DNA of 48,346 nucleotides from Rhodospirillales bacterium CG15_BIG_FIL_POST_REV_8_21_14_020_66_15 (GTDB taxonomy: Bacteria; Pseudomonadota; Alphaproteobacteria; Rhodospirillales; Casp-alpha2): the NCBI GenBank assembly GCA_002781745.1, contig PFFW01000182.1, positions 1-48,346 of the forward strand, written 5' to 3'. This document shows positions 30,713 to 39,035 of the stretch, in pieces. The position numbers and the translations under genes are program-made. How positions within the stretch are numbered: the stretch's first letter is position 1; each line of letters begins with the position of its first letter. The notes beneath the pieces were generated by a model. That model was not told where the DNA came from. It searched no databases and saw only the letters and a list, made by a program, of their open reading frames with translations.

Positions 30713-31534
30713 ATGAAAGAGATCGTCAAAACAGTGCCGTCCCGCGATGGCCGCCAGATAAAGATCCACGGCCCCGACGCGTTCGCGGGCATGCGCAAGG
30801 CCGGCCGCCTGGCGGCGGAGACGCTCGACATGATCACGCCCCACGTGCGGCCGGGCGTGACGACCGAGCGCCTGGACCAGATCTGTCATCAATTCATCAC
30901 CGACCACGGCGCGGTCGCGGCCCCCTTGAACTATCGCGGATTCCCGAAATCCATCTGCACATCGGTCAACCACGTGGTCTGCCACGGCATTCCGGGTCCC
31001 AAGGTCCTTGAGGACGGCGACTGCATCAACATCGACGTCACCGTGATCGTCGACGGCTGGCACGGCGACACGTCCCGCATGTTTCACGTCGGAAAACCCA
31101 AGGTGAAGGCCGAAAAGCTGGTCGACGCCACCTTCGAGGCCATGTGGGAAGGCATCAACATGGTGCGCCCGGGGGCGCGTCTGGGCGACATCGGCCACGC
31201 CATCCAGAGCTATGCCGAAGCGCGGCGCTATTCCGTGGTCCGCGACTTCTGCGGCCACGGGCTCGGCAAGGTGTTCCACGACGCGCCCAACATCATGCAC
31301 TTCGGGCGCGCCGGCGAAGGCGACGTTCTGCACGAAGGCATGTTCTTCACCATCGAGCCGATGATCAACGCCGGCAAATTCGACGTGAAGATCCTGGCCG
31401 ACGGCTGGACCGCGGTGACGAAGGACCGCTCGTTGTCGGCCCAGTTCGAGCATTCCATCGGCGTCACCAAGGACGGGTACGAAGTCTTCACCCTGTCGCC
31501 CAAGGGGCTGGACCGGCCGCCCTACGGCGTCTGA
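30713..31534 (+). CDS. map: Type I methionyl aminopeptidase
   Basis: The 273-residue metalloprotease removes N-terminal methionine from new proteins. The five metal ligands are all present: Asp in CINIDVTV, Asp in WHGDTSRMF, His in [13 protein letters not shown], Glu in FFTIEPM and Glu in AQFEHS. The N-terminal [19 protein letters not shown] is typical of type I enzymes. It lies 129 bases after sfsA, in a gap that holds the tandem repeat and a small GGCGG/CCGCC hairpin (30658-30673), and 14 bases before radC, so map-radC are probably cotranscribed. Confidence 0.96.
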   Translation: MKEIVKTVPSRDGRQIKIHGPDAFAGMRKAGRLAAETLDMITPHVRPGVTTERLDQICHQFITDHGAVAAPLNYRGFPKSICTSVNHVVCHGIPGPKVLEDGDCINIDVTVIVDGWHGDTSRMFHVGKPKVKAEKLVDATFEAMWEGINMVRPGARLGDIGHAIQSYAEARRYSVVRDFCGHGLGKVFHDAPNIMHFGRAGEGDVLHEGMFFTIEPMINAGKFDVKILADGWTAVTKDRSLSAQFEHSIGVTKDGYEVFTLSPKGLDRPPYGV

Positions 31535-31548
31535 ACCGGAGCGGACCG

Positions 31549-32259
31549 GTGGCGGGGGGCGACGAGGACGAGCCTGACGCGGCCAAGGCACCCCATTTTC
31601 ACGGTCACCGTCAGCGTCTCAAGGAGCGCTTCCTCAAGACCGGCGGCGACCAGCTTGCCGATTACGAACTTCTCGAACTGGTGCTGTTTCAGGCCCTGCC
31701 GCGGCGCGACGTCAAGCCGCTGGCCAAGGAGCTTCTGGCGCGGTTCGGCTCGTTCGCCGGCGCGGCCACGGCGGAGCCGGCACTGGTCCGCCAGCTGCCG
31801 GGCGCCGGCGACGCCGTGGTGGTGGCCCTGAAGACCGTCGCCGCGGCGGCCGAGCGCCTGGCCCGCGACGAACTGGCGGCCGCACCTGTGCTGGGCAACT
31901 GGGACAAGCTTCTGCGCTACTGCCGCACGGCGATGAGCCGGGAGGGCCGGGAGCACTTCCGCGTCCTGTTCCTGAACCGCAAGAACATTCTGATCTCGGA
32001 CGAGGTGCAGTGGCGCGGCACCATCGACCATACGCCGCTGTATCCGCGCGAGGTCGTCAAGCGCGCCCTGGAGCTTCAGGCCGCGGCCCTGATCATGGTC
32101 CACAACCACCCGTCCGGCGACCCGACGCCGTCCCAGGCCGACATCGACATGACCCGCCAGGTCGCGGACGCCGCGAAAAGCATGGGGATCGTCCTGCACG
32201 ACCACCTGATCATCGCCAGGACGGGTCATACGTCGTTCCGCGACATGGGATACCTGTGA
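31549..32259 (+). CDS. radC: RadC family JAB1/MPN-domain protein
   Basis: The 236-residue protein has an N-terminal helix-hairpin-helix-like region ([34 protein letters not shown]) and the RadC JAB/MPN domain with the zinc motif [18 protein letters not shown] (JAMM: H-x-H...D). The role is unclear despite the old link to recombination repair; family members are predicted metalloproteases. The start is GTG at 31549 with GGAG eight bases before it. It directly follows map. Confidence 0.92.
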   Translation: MAGGDEDEPDAAKAPHFHGHRQRLKERFLKTGGDQLADYELLELVLFQALPRRDVKPLAKELLARFGSFAGAATAEPALVRQLPGAGDAVVVALKTVAAAAERLARDELAAAPVLGNWDKLLRYCRTAMSREGREHFRVLFLNRKNILISDEVQWRGTIDHTPLYPREVVKRALELQAAALIMVHNHPSGDPTPSQADIDMTRQVADAAKSMGIVLHDHLIIARTGHTSFRDMGYL

Positions 32260-32289
32260 GCGCCCGCCGCGGGCCGCCCGCGCGGCCGA

Positions 32290-32303
32290 TTGATTCCGGT
32301 CAA
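32290..32303 (+). promoter_or_regulatory. FNR/FixK-type box upstream of the K+ channel gene
   Basis: TTGAT-TCCG-GTCAA matches the FNR/FixK consensus TTGAT-N4-ATCAA with one change (A to G) that is common in alphaproteobacterial FnrL/FixK sites. Its centre is about 75 bases before the GTG of the channel gene. A radC-proximal hairpin, GGCCG-N6-CGGCC (32272-32287), lies just before it. Confidence 0.5.
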
Positions 32304-32371
32304 TTCCCGCGCTCCGCGCGCGGAGTAGGCTGCCCGGAACCTTACCCCGTGGCGGACGAGGGCGAACGGCC

Positions 32372-33547
32372 GTGACCTTCCGGCAGCGGATCTACAATCT
32401 GATCGAAGGCAGTCACCCGGACCACGCCGGGTCGCAGACATTCGACGTGTTCATGGTCTTTCTGATCGTCGCCAACGTCCTGTCGGTGACCCTGGAGACC
32501 GTGCCGGGCCTGGACGTGACCCACGGCCACCTGTTCCTCGCCTTCGACAACATCTCCGTCGCCATCTTCACGGTCGAATACCTGGCGCGCCTGTGGGTCG
32601 CGGTGGAGCACGCCCCCGTCGCCCGTCACGGCGCCTTCCTGGGCCGCCTGCGCTTCGCCATGAGCCCCTACCTGCTGATCGACCTCCTGGCCATAGCCCC
32701 GTTCTATCTGTCCTTGATCATGCCGTCCATGGACCTTCGGGTGCTCAGAATCTTCCGGCTGCTCCGCTTGCTCAAGCTGGCGCGCTATTCGCCGGCGCTG
32801 AACAGCCTGATCCGGGTCCTGACCGAGGAACGCCGGGCGCTGGGCGCGTCGCTGATCGTCATGCTGGGCCTGCTGGTCGTCTGCTCGACCCTGGTCTACC
32901 ACCTGGAACATTCGGTCCAGCCCGAAAAATTCGCCTCCATCCCGCACGCGATGTGGTGGGGCGTGGCGACGCTGACCACCGTGGGCTACGGCGACGTGGT
33001 GCCGGTCACGGCCATGGGCAAGATCCTGGGCGGCGCCATGATGATCTTCGGGCTCGGCATGTTCGCCATCCCCATCGGCATCATCGCCTCGGCCTTTTCC
33101 CGCGACATCCATCAGCGCGACTTCGTCGTCTCCTTCGGCATGGTGTCCAACGTGCCGGCCTTTTCGCACCTCGGCCCGGTGCAGATCGAACAGATCGTCC
33201 GCATGCTGCAGTCCCGGCGCCTGCCCGCGGGCAGCACCGTGTTCGGCAAGGGCGACGCGGCGGACGGCATGTACTTCATCCTGAGCGGCACCGTGCGTGT
33301 CCACCTGCCCGGGCATCCCATCGACCTGGGACCGGGCGAGTTCTTCGGCGAGATGGCGCTTTACGCCGACGCGCCCAGGCTCGCCCGCGTCCATTGCATG
33401 ACCGATTGCCGGCTGCTGCGCCTGTCCAGGGAAGATTTCGACATGTTGGCCGAAGACGACGGTGACTTTCGCCACAAGATCGAGGCCGCTGTCGAGGGTC
33501 GCCGGCACGAATTGGAGCCGGATCAGCACAAGGACCCGCGCGCCTGA
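32372..33547 (+). CDS. Cyclic nucleotide-gated potassium channel (6TM, CNBD)
   Basis: The 391-residue protein has six membrane segments: S1 near 25-42, S4 with regularly spaced arginines (LRVLRIFRLLRLLKLARYS, 122-140), pore helix and selectivity filter TVGYGD at 203-208, and S6 near 218-240. A C-terminal cyclic-nucleotide-binding domain follows, about 265-370. Its phosphate-binding cassette, GEFFGEMALYADAPRLARV, has the key Glu and Arg336 but a Leu in place of the usual Ser/Thr after the Arg. It resembles the Mesorhizobium channel MlotiK1. The start is GTG at 32372. It is convergent, by 6 bases, with DUF2062 and a nucleotide cyclase gene that could supply its ligand. Confidence 0.92.
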   Translation: MTFRQRIYNLIEGSHPDHAGSQTFDVFMVFLIVANVLSVTLETVPGLDVTHGHLFLAFDNISVAIFTVEYLARLWVAVEHAPVARHGAFLGRLRFAMSPYLLIDLLAIAPFYLSLIMPSMDLRVLRIFRLLRLLKLARYSPALNSLIRVLTEERRALGASLIVMLGLLVVCSTLVYHLEHSVQPEKFASIPHAMWWGVATLTTVGYGDVVPVTAMGKILGGAMMIFGLGMFAIPIGIIASAFSRDIHQRDFVVSFGMVSNVPAFSHLGPVQIEQIVRMLQSRRLPAGSTVFGKGDAADGMYFILSGTVRVHLPGHPIDLGPGEFFGEMALYADAPRLARVHCMTDCRLLRLSREDFDMLAEDDGDFRHKIEAAVEGRRHELEPDQHKDPRA

Positions 33548-33553
33548 GGCGTT

Positions 33554-34168
33554 TCAGTCCTTGCCCATCGCGTGGGGGGAACGGCCCAGGCGCCTGGTCA
33601 GGATGCGCTGGCGGCGGTCGCGGATGATCTTCAGGGACACCGTGTAGCCGATCCAGGCAAAGACGACCGCCCACGGAATCCAGCCGACGGCCATGGGCAG
33701 GCCGAACTGCTCCCACACGTATTGAAAATAGTGGACGACCGTATCCCAGAAGGTCTCTTCCTGCCAGGAGTCGAAAGTGAACAGCTTGGCGAAGGAATCG
33801 TAGCCCGAGACGGCATCGAAGCGGCCCAGCATCACCTGCCCGGTGACATAGAAGCCGTAGTACATGGGCACCATGGTGAAGACGTTGGAGATCCACACCC
33901 AGGCCAGGCCCTGGATCAGGTGAAAGCTGGTCCTGGGGTGCAGGCGGAACAGCAGCCAGTGCGCCGTGACGATGGGCATCTGCACGCCGACAAGCGGAGT
34001 CAGGCCCCAGAACACGCCCCAGAACACGCCGCGCGCCGTGTATTCCGGCGAATGCGGACTGCGCTTCATGGGGACCAGGAGCCTGTAGCGCATGAAGCGC
34101 TTGGCCGCGTGCCAGTATCCTGATCCGTTACCGTTTCTTTTTGTACCCAGTTTCGTGCTCCCGGCCAT
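33554..34168 (-). CDS. DUF2062 membrane protein
   Basis: The 204-residue protein carries the DUF2062 pattern: a basic N-terminus (AKRFMRYRLLVPMKRSPHSP) and membrane segments ARGVFWGVFWGLTPLVG, VTAHWLLFRLHPRTSFH, VWISNVFTMVPMYYGFY, and a C-terminal helix AVVFAWIGYTVSL. The P-rich, T-P-x-x-G loop is the family mark. DUF2062 proteins are small inner-membrane proteins of unknown role, sometimes fused to glycosyltransferases. The gene begins 6 bases after the cyclase stop on the same strand, so the two are likely cotranscribed. An internal ATG (residue 26) is an alternative start. Confidence 0.82.
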   Translation of the reverse strand: MAGSTKLGTKRNGNGSGYWHAAKRFMRYRLLVPMKRSPHSPEYTARGVFWGVFWGLTPLVGVQMPIVTAHWLLFRLHPRTSFHLIQGLAWVWISNVFTMVPMYYGFYVTGQVMLGRFDAVSGYDSFAKLFTFDSWQEETFWDTVVHYFQYVWEQFGLPMAVGWIPWAVVFAWIGYTVSLKIIRDRRQRILTRRLGRSPHAMGKD

Positions 34169-34174
34169 GCTTTA

Positions 34175-35545
34175 TCAGTGCGCCGCGGGCGGTGCAAACA
34201 CTTCCTGCTCGCCGGAAACACCGCGCAGACGATGGCTGCCCAAGGGTCGCCAGTCGACATCCAGATGGGCGGCAAACCGGGCCGAGACGACGGTTCGGTT
34301 GCCCGTCTCCTTGGTCAGGTTCTCCAGTCGGGCGACTTCGTTGGCGGCCGGGCCGGTGACCGAGAATTCGACCCGCGCGGGCACCCCGATATTGCCGTAC
34401 ATGACCTCGCCCACGTGCAGGCCGAGCCCGAAATCCAGTTCCGGTTGTCCCATCGCGCGTCGCGCTGCGTTGGTCCGCAGCAGCTTGTCCTCGGCCCGGC
34501 CGGCTGCGGCAAGCGCCTTGGCGCAGGCTTCTTCCGGGCTGTAGCCGCCATCGCCGATGGGAAAGATCGCCAGCACGGCATCGCCGACGAAGCGCAGGAC
34601 CTCGCCGCCGCCCTCCATCACCGCCCCGGCGGTGCAGGCGAAGTACTGGTTGAGGGCCGCCAGGTAGTCGCCGTGGCTGAGAGTCTCGCAAAGTTCCGTC
34701 GAATTGCGCATGTCCGAATACCAGATGACGGAAGGAATGATCTCGCCGTCGCCCAGCTTGATCTGGCCGTTGAGGACCCGGCAGCCGGCGTCGCGGCCCA
34801 TGTAGGCGGTGACGATGTTGAGCGCCGTCTCCTCGCGCTTGGCCATCTTGGCGGCCAGGGCGAAGCGCGGCACCAGGCGCCGAAGCGCGCGCAGGTGCTT
34901 GGCCGCGAAGCCCTCCGGCCGGTCGGTCACCCAGGATGTCATCAAGCCGTCCAGGTGGTGCACCTCGTCCGGAAGTTCTCCGCCCGCCTCGAACAGGGTC
35001 AGCAGGCCCAGGTAGTCGGTGCCGCCCAGGTCCCGCGCCTCGGCCAGCAGGGGAAAGGGCGCGACCTGGGCCGGGTCCGTCAGGTCGTAGCGGCATTCGG
35101 TGACGTCGTTGTCGAACATGGGCTTGAGCGGGCTTTTCTGCCAAGCCTCGGTGTTTTGCGCGCCGTGCGGGATGTCCGAGGTCACGTTGCCCCGCCCACG
35201 GACGTAGGTATAGGTATGCGCGACATACATGGGATGCAGGGTGCTGAGCGCCGAAATGGCGCGCAGGATCGGCAGACCGGCGGCGTTCATGGCATCGCAG
35301 AATCCGGCCAGCAGCGGACGCACCTTGACGCGGCCGAGCGCCTCGGCAACCAGCCAGTCGCTGATCGCCTGGATGTCGCGCTCCCAGTCGCCGTAGGGAA
35401 AGCCGCCGCCCGGCCCCATGGTTTTCATGTCCAAGTACGTTTCCCGGTCCCGGTCTTGCCTTCGGCGGATGAATGACGCAAGGTCGTCGGCCCCGCCGCC
35501 GGCCGCCGCCCGGCGGTTTTTCAACGATAATATAGGCGCATCCAT
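34175..35545 (-). CDS. Class III adenylate/guanylate cyclase
   Basis: The protein (up to 456 residues) has an N-terminal regulatory region typical of rhizobial-type cyclases (DIQAISDWLVAEAL, ALSTLHPMYVAHTYTY), then a class III catalytic domain from about residue 270. Metal-binding Asp278 (IWYSDMRNST) and Asp322 (FVGDAVLAIFP) are present, with the transition-state Asn402/Arg406 (GPAANEVARLE). The residue usually Lys for purine choice is Arg318 (EVLRFVGD), so the product, cAMP or cGMP, is not certain. The ATG at 35543-35545 overlaps the ATG of the divergent MFS gene; an internal ATG at 35428 is a real alternative. It is followed closely by DUF2062 and faces a cyclic-nucleotide-gated channel gene. 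Confidence 0.85.
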   Translation of the reverse strand: MDAPILSLKNRRAAAGGGADDLASFIRRRQDRDRETYLDMKTMGPGGGFPYGDWERDIQAISDWLVAEALGRVKVRPLLAGFCDAMNAAGLPILRAISALSTLHPMYVAHTYTYVRGRGNVTSDIPHGAQNTEAWQKSPLKPMFDNDVTECRYDLTDPAQVAPFPLLAEARDLGGTDYLGLLTLFEAGGELPDEVHHLDGLMTSWVTDRPEGFAAKHLRALRRLVPRFALAAKMAKREETALNIVTAYMGRDAGCRVLNGQIKLGDGEIIPSVIWYSDMRNSTELCETLSHGDYLAALNQYFACTAGAVMEGGGEVLRFVGDAVLAIFPIGDGGYSPEEACAKALAAAGRAEDKLLRTNAARRAMGQPELDFGLGLHVGEVMYGNIGVPARVEFSVTGPAANEVARLENLTKETGNRTVVSARFAAHLDVDWRPLGSHRLRGVSGEQEVFAPPAAH

Positions 35546-36749
35546 GGTTGTCTTTCAGGTCTTTCTGCCCTTCGCCCTCGGCTATTTCCTAAGCTACCTG
35601 TTCCGCGTCGTGAACGCTGTGATCGCGCCCAACCTGATCGCCGACCTGGGATTGACGGCGGCCGACCTGGGATTGCTGACCAGCGCCAACTTCTTCGCCT
35701 TCGCGGCCTTCCAACTGCCGCTCGGCATCCTGCTCGACCGCTACGGCCCCAGGAAGGTCGAGTCCGCCCTGCTGGTCGTCGCCGCGGCCGGGGCGCTGGT
35801 GTTCGGGCTGGCCGCCGACACGCCGGGCCTGGTCGCCGGGCGGGCGATGATCGGGTTCGGCACCTCTGCCTGCCTGATGGCGGCGTTCAAGGCCTATTCC
35901 CACTGGGTCCCGCCGCAGCGCCAGTCGCTCGTCACCGGCATTCACATGGCGTTCGGCGGCATGGGGGCACTGACCGCGACCAAGCCGGTCGAGATGGCCC
36001 TGGCGTTCACGGACTGGCGCGGCGTGTTCTTCATCCTGGCGGGCGTCACGCTGGTTGCGGCCGCCTACCTGTTCCTCGCCGTGCCCAGGCGCGACCGAAC
36101 GGAAAGCACGGAAACCTGGGGTGAAATGGTCGCCGGCATCCGCCGCGTGTTCGCCGACCCGGCCTTCAAGCGCGTGGCCCCGGCCTCGGTCCTGGTGCAA
36201 AGCGGCTATCTGGGCGTGCAGTCGCTGTGGTCGGGCCCCTGGCTGCGCGACGTGGCGGGCTTGGCGCAGGCCGAGATGGCGACCGGCCTTTTGTTCATCG
36301 CGGCCTTCATGGTCGCGGGATTCCTGTCCATGGGCTGGATCGCCGACCGCCTGGCCCGGGCCGGCGTCCGCACCATGGCCGTGGCGACCTTCGGCATGTC
36401 CATGTTCACGCTCTCGCTCGCGGTGATCGCCCTCGACCCCTTCGCCGACACGACGCCGGTGTGGTACGCCTTCGGCCTGTTCGGGACCTTCGGCATCCTG
36501 CCCTACACGGCGCTGTCGCAGACTTTCCCAAAGGAGCTGACGGGCCGCGTGGTAACGGGCCTCAACGTCATGGTGTTCTTCGGCGCCTTCGCCGTGCAGT
36601 GGGGGGTCGGCGAGATCATCAACCAGTGGCCCGAACCCTCGCCCGGCCATTTCGCGCCCGAAGGCTATCGCTGGGCCTTCCTGATCGTCGCCGCGATGCA
36701 AGCGGCGGGACTTTCGTGGTATGCGCTGTACCGCAAGGGCCGCATCTGA
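35544..36749 (+). CDS. MFS transporter
   Basis: The 401-residue protein has about 12 membrane helices in two halves. Helix 1 starts at once (FQVFLPFALGYFLSYLFRVV). The MFS loop 2-3 motif appears as LGILLDRYGPRKVESALL, and there is a second-half repeat SMGWIADRLARAGVRTMA. The gate-helix proline/glycines are conserved. The substrate is unknown; the first half resembles nitrate/cyanate- or oxalate-type permeases only loosely. The ATG at 35544 shares its CATG with the divergent cyclase start. A flavin reductase gene follows after 29 bases. Confidence 0.88.
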   Translation: MVVFQVFLPFALGYFLSYLFRVVNAVIAPNLIADLGLTAADLGLLTSANFFAFAAFQLPLGILLDRYGPRKVESALLVVAAAGALVFGLAADTPGLVAGRAMIGFGTSACLMAAFKAYSHWVPPQRQSLVTGIHMAFGGMGALTATKPVEMALAFTDWRGVFFILAGVTLVAAAYLFLAVPRRDRTESTETWGEMVAGIRRVFADPAFKRVAPASVLVQSGYLGVQSLWSGPWLRDVAGLAQAEMATGLLFIAAFMVAGFLSMGWIADRLARAGVRTMAVATFGMSMFTLSLAVIALDPFADTTPVWYAFGLFGTFGILPYTALSQTFPKELTGRVVTGLNVMVFFGAFAVQWGVGEIINQWPEPSPGHFAPEGYRWAFLIVAAMQAAGLSWYALYRKGRI

Positions 36750-36778
36750 CGTTTTCGAACCAAGCTAAGGATTCCCGC

Positions 36779-37423
36779 ATGTTCTACGAACCCAAGGACG
36801 GCCACGGCCTGCCCAAGAATCCCTTCAACAGCCTTGTCGTGCCGCGGCCCATCGGCTGGATCAGCACCGTCGACATGGCGGGCAACGTGAACCTTGCGCC
36901 CTACAGCTTCTTCAACGGCGTCGCCTACAATCCGCCGACGGTCATGTTCTCGGCCGGCCACAGCCGGGTCGAGGGCGAGGACGGCCTGAAGGATTCGCTC
37001 CGCAACGTTCTCGAAACGGGCGAGTTCGTGCACAACTTCGCGACCTGGGACACGCGGGACGCCATGAACGCGACCTCGGCCGACCTGACCCGCGACGTGG
37101 ACGAACTGGCCATGGCCGGACTGACGCCGATCCCGTCCAGGCTGGTCACCCCGCCCCGGGTCAAGGAATCGCCCATCCACTTCGAATGCAAGGTCGTGCA
37201 GACCGTGCAACTGCCCAATACCAGGGACGAGCACACCTATACGGTCGTGTTCGGCGAGGTCGTGGGCATCCACATCGCCGACGACCTGATCATGGACAAC
37301 GGCCAGATCGACATCGGCCGGCTTCATCCCATCGCGCGGATGGGCTATCAGGATTATTCCGAAGTCACGGCGGAAACCGTGTTCACCATGGAGCGGCCGG
37401 GATTCCACCCCTACGCCAAGTAG
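36779..37423 (+). CDS. Flavin reductase family protein (FMN-binding split barrel)
   Basis: The 214-residue protein fits the flavin-reductase-like split-barrel family: LVVPRPIGWISTVDMAGNVN, LAPYSFFNGVAYNPPTVMFS and DSLRNVLETGEFVHNFAT, then the C-terminal YTVVFGEVVGIHIAD. It probably binds FMN and uses NAD(P)H, either as a partner of a monooxygenase or on its own. TAAGGA lies seven bases before the ATG at 36779. It follows an MFS gene and precedes a small membrane protein, all on +. Confidence 0.88.
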   Translation: MFYEPKDGHGLPKNPFNSLVVPRPIGWISTVDMAGNVNLAPYSFFNGVAYNPPTVMFSAGHSRVEGEDGLKDSLRNVLETGEFVHNFATWDTRDAMNATSADLTRDVDELAMAGLTPIPSRLVTPPRVKESPIHFECKVVQTVQLPNTRDEHTYTVVFGEVVGIHIADDLIMDNGQIDIGRLHPIARMGYQDYSEVTAETVFTMERPGFHPYAK

Positions 37424-37470
37424 CCGGCGCGGGGCGTGCCGCGGCCCGGGGTATACGGAGGAACTGCGCC

Positions 37471-37908
37471 ATGTCCTACGACGGCCCGTCCCTGGTCACC
37501 CGCCTGATGGTCGGCAAGGCGCTCGGCTTCCTGGTCGGGCTGGCCGGATTCCTCACCTTCCCCTACTTCATGGCCGACGTCGGCTGGCTGGTGCGGTTCG
37601 GCATCCTGTTCTGGTACACGACCCTGGGCGCGATCATCGGCCTGGCGGGGGTGTTCTCCTGGCATCCGGTGCTCAAGGTGCGCCTGCCCTGGTGGGTGCG
37701 CGCCCCCCTGGTCGGCGGCTGGATGAACTTCGTCCTGACCTTCTTCGCCTACGACTTCATGGAGGCCGTGCTGATCAACATCTTCGGCTACGGCAGCGTC
37801 CTCGCCTCGCCCTGGTGGTTCGCGGTCGAGGGCGCGGTGGTCGGGCTCGCCATCGGCTGGGCCGCGACCCTGTTCGGCGGCGAGGGCAAGGCGACCGTCG
37901 GGCGCTGA
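37471..37908 (+). CDS. Small membrane protein of unknown function
   Basis: I do not recognise a family. The 145-residue product has four likely membrane helices: ALGFLVGLAGFLTFPYFM, FGILFWYTTLGAIIGLAGV, GWMNFVLTFFAYDFMEAVL and WWFAVEGAVVGLAIGWAATL, joined by short charged loops. CGGAGG precedes the ATG by nine bases, an unusually strong ribosome site here. A strong hairpin follows the stop. Confidence 0.7.
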   Translation: MSYDGPSLVTRLMVGKALGFLVGLAGFLTFPYFMADVGWLVRFGILFWYTTLGAIIGLAGVFSWHPVLKVRLPWWVRAPLVGGWMNFVLTFFAYDFMEAVLINIFGYGSVLASPWWFAVEGAVVGLAIGWAATLFGGEGKATVGR

Positions 37909-37933
37909 GCGCCCATTCGGCTATTCCCCGCGC

Positions 37934-37960
37934 CGGCCGGGCGGCGGTGCCGCCCGGCCG
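37934..37960 (+). terminator. Strong GC hairpin after the small membrane protein gene
   Basis: CGGCCGGGCGGC (37934-37945) and GCCGCCCGGCCG (37949-37960) pair perfectly over 12 bp with a GGT loop, 26 bases after the stop at 37908. No T run follows, but the stem is the strongest in the window and probably ends the MFS-reductase-membrane-protein transcript. The rest of the 245-base gap to the next gene shows nothing else clear. Confidence 0.55.
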
Positions 37961-38153
37961 CTCGCCGATGCGGTGAGCCATATTCGGTCCGCCGGGCGAC
38001 AAGGCAGTTCGTGATGTAACGATGGCGCCTGTTCGGCTATATTGGGGCGGAGTGTATGAGCATCCGGGGGGCCCGGTTTATTGCTGACGTCCGCTGGCGC
38101 GGCGCCGGCCGCAGTACCGCTTCCATACGCCAGCCCAACACAGGAGACGTCCC

Positions 38154-39035
38154 TTGATCCGGTTGCTCGCCGTGGTTCTAGTCGCCCTCGGTGCCGCCGC
38201 CGCACCCGCCGAAGCCCAGACGAGTCTAGAAAGCCGAATGAAACAGGCGGTGGGCAAGGCGGCGGTCAGTTTGATTTTTAAAAACGCGGACGCCGCGCGT
38301 GCCGACTGCAACGCGGGCAAGGCGCTGCTCACGGCCAACACGCAGAAATATCTCGCCGCCTACACCGAGGCGTGTTTTGCCGTCGTCGCCACAAAACGTC
38401 CGGGTCCCGGCAACGAGAAGCTGAGCTGTCCCCATTATTTGCGCGCGATCGATATCTGGCGCGTCTCGCCCCCGCCCGTGGACGACGAGGACGCGGCGAT
38501 TGCCCGGGCCAGCCTGCTGAAGTCCTGGCGAACGTACGCGGCCAGGCATTGCGGCACGCCGGACCCGACCGCGCGCACCGATATGGGTCCGATCGCGCGG
38601 GTCCCACCCGGCTCGCGCCTGGAGACGCAGGAAGGGATTTCCTACCTCGTTCCCGACGGCTGGACGGTCGAGCGCTTCTATGAAGATTCGGGCTCAGCGC
38701 TGCTGACGGATGCAAGCCGCGTTTACTCGATTGATATCAGGCGGTCGGGCTTGAAGGACAAAGAAGATTACGCCAACGCGGAGACCTTGCGCGCGGGCCT
38801 TGTGCTGGAGTGGAAGCACTATGAATGGCTGAAGAGTAGCGGGGACCATGTGATGAAGGCGCGCGCCAAGCTTCCTGCCGGCTATCTGGAAATGTATGTC
38901 ACCGCGCGGCAGCTGAAAGCCGGCGTCGACAAGGACGTCAGTCTCAAACTGATCCGCGGCGTCGCCGACAGCGTGAAAATCGTGGGCAAGCGCTGCATCG
39001 GCAATTGCGGCCCCGGCAGAATCGTTTCGAACTAG
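38154..39035 (+). CDS. Secreted protein of unknown function
   Basis: The 293-residue protein starts from TTG at 38154, with GGAG seven bases before it. It opens with a Sec signal peptide (IRLLAVVLVALGAAAAP, cut near AEAQ). The mature part has cysteines at DCNAGK, EACFAV, LSCPHYL and HCGTPD, plus a pair in GKRCIGNCGPG near the end, all suited to disulfides. The segment TQEGISYLVPDGWTVERFYE resembles a PsbP/MOG1-like or DUF1795-type beta sandwich, but this is only an impression. Its stop TAG lies in the CTAG at the left end of a MITE-like element. Confidence 0.7.
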   Translation: MIRLLAVVLVALGAAAAPAEAQTSLESRMKQAVGKAAVSLIFKNADAARADCNAGKALLTANTQKYLAAYTEACFAVVATKRPGPGNEKLSCPHYLRAIDIWRVSPPPVDDEDAAIARASLLKSWRTYAARHCGTPDPTARTDMGPIARVPPGSRLETQEGISYLVPDGWTVERFYEDSGSALLTDASRVYSIDIRRSGLKDKEDYANAETLRAGLVLEWKHYEWLKSSGDHVMKARAKLPAGYLEMYVTARQLKAGVDKDVSLKLIRGVADSVKIVGKRCIGNCGPGRIVSN

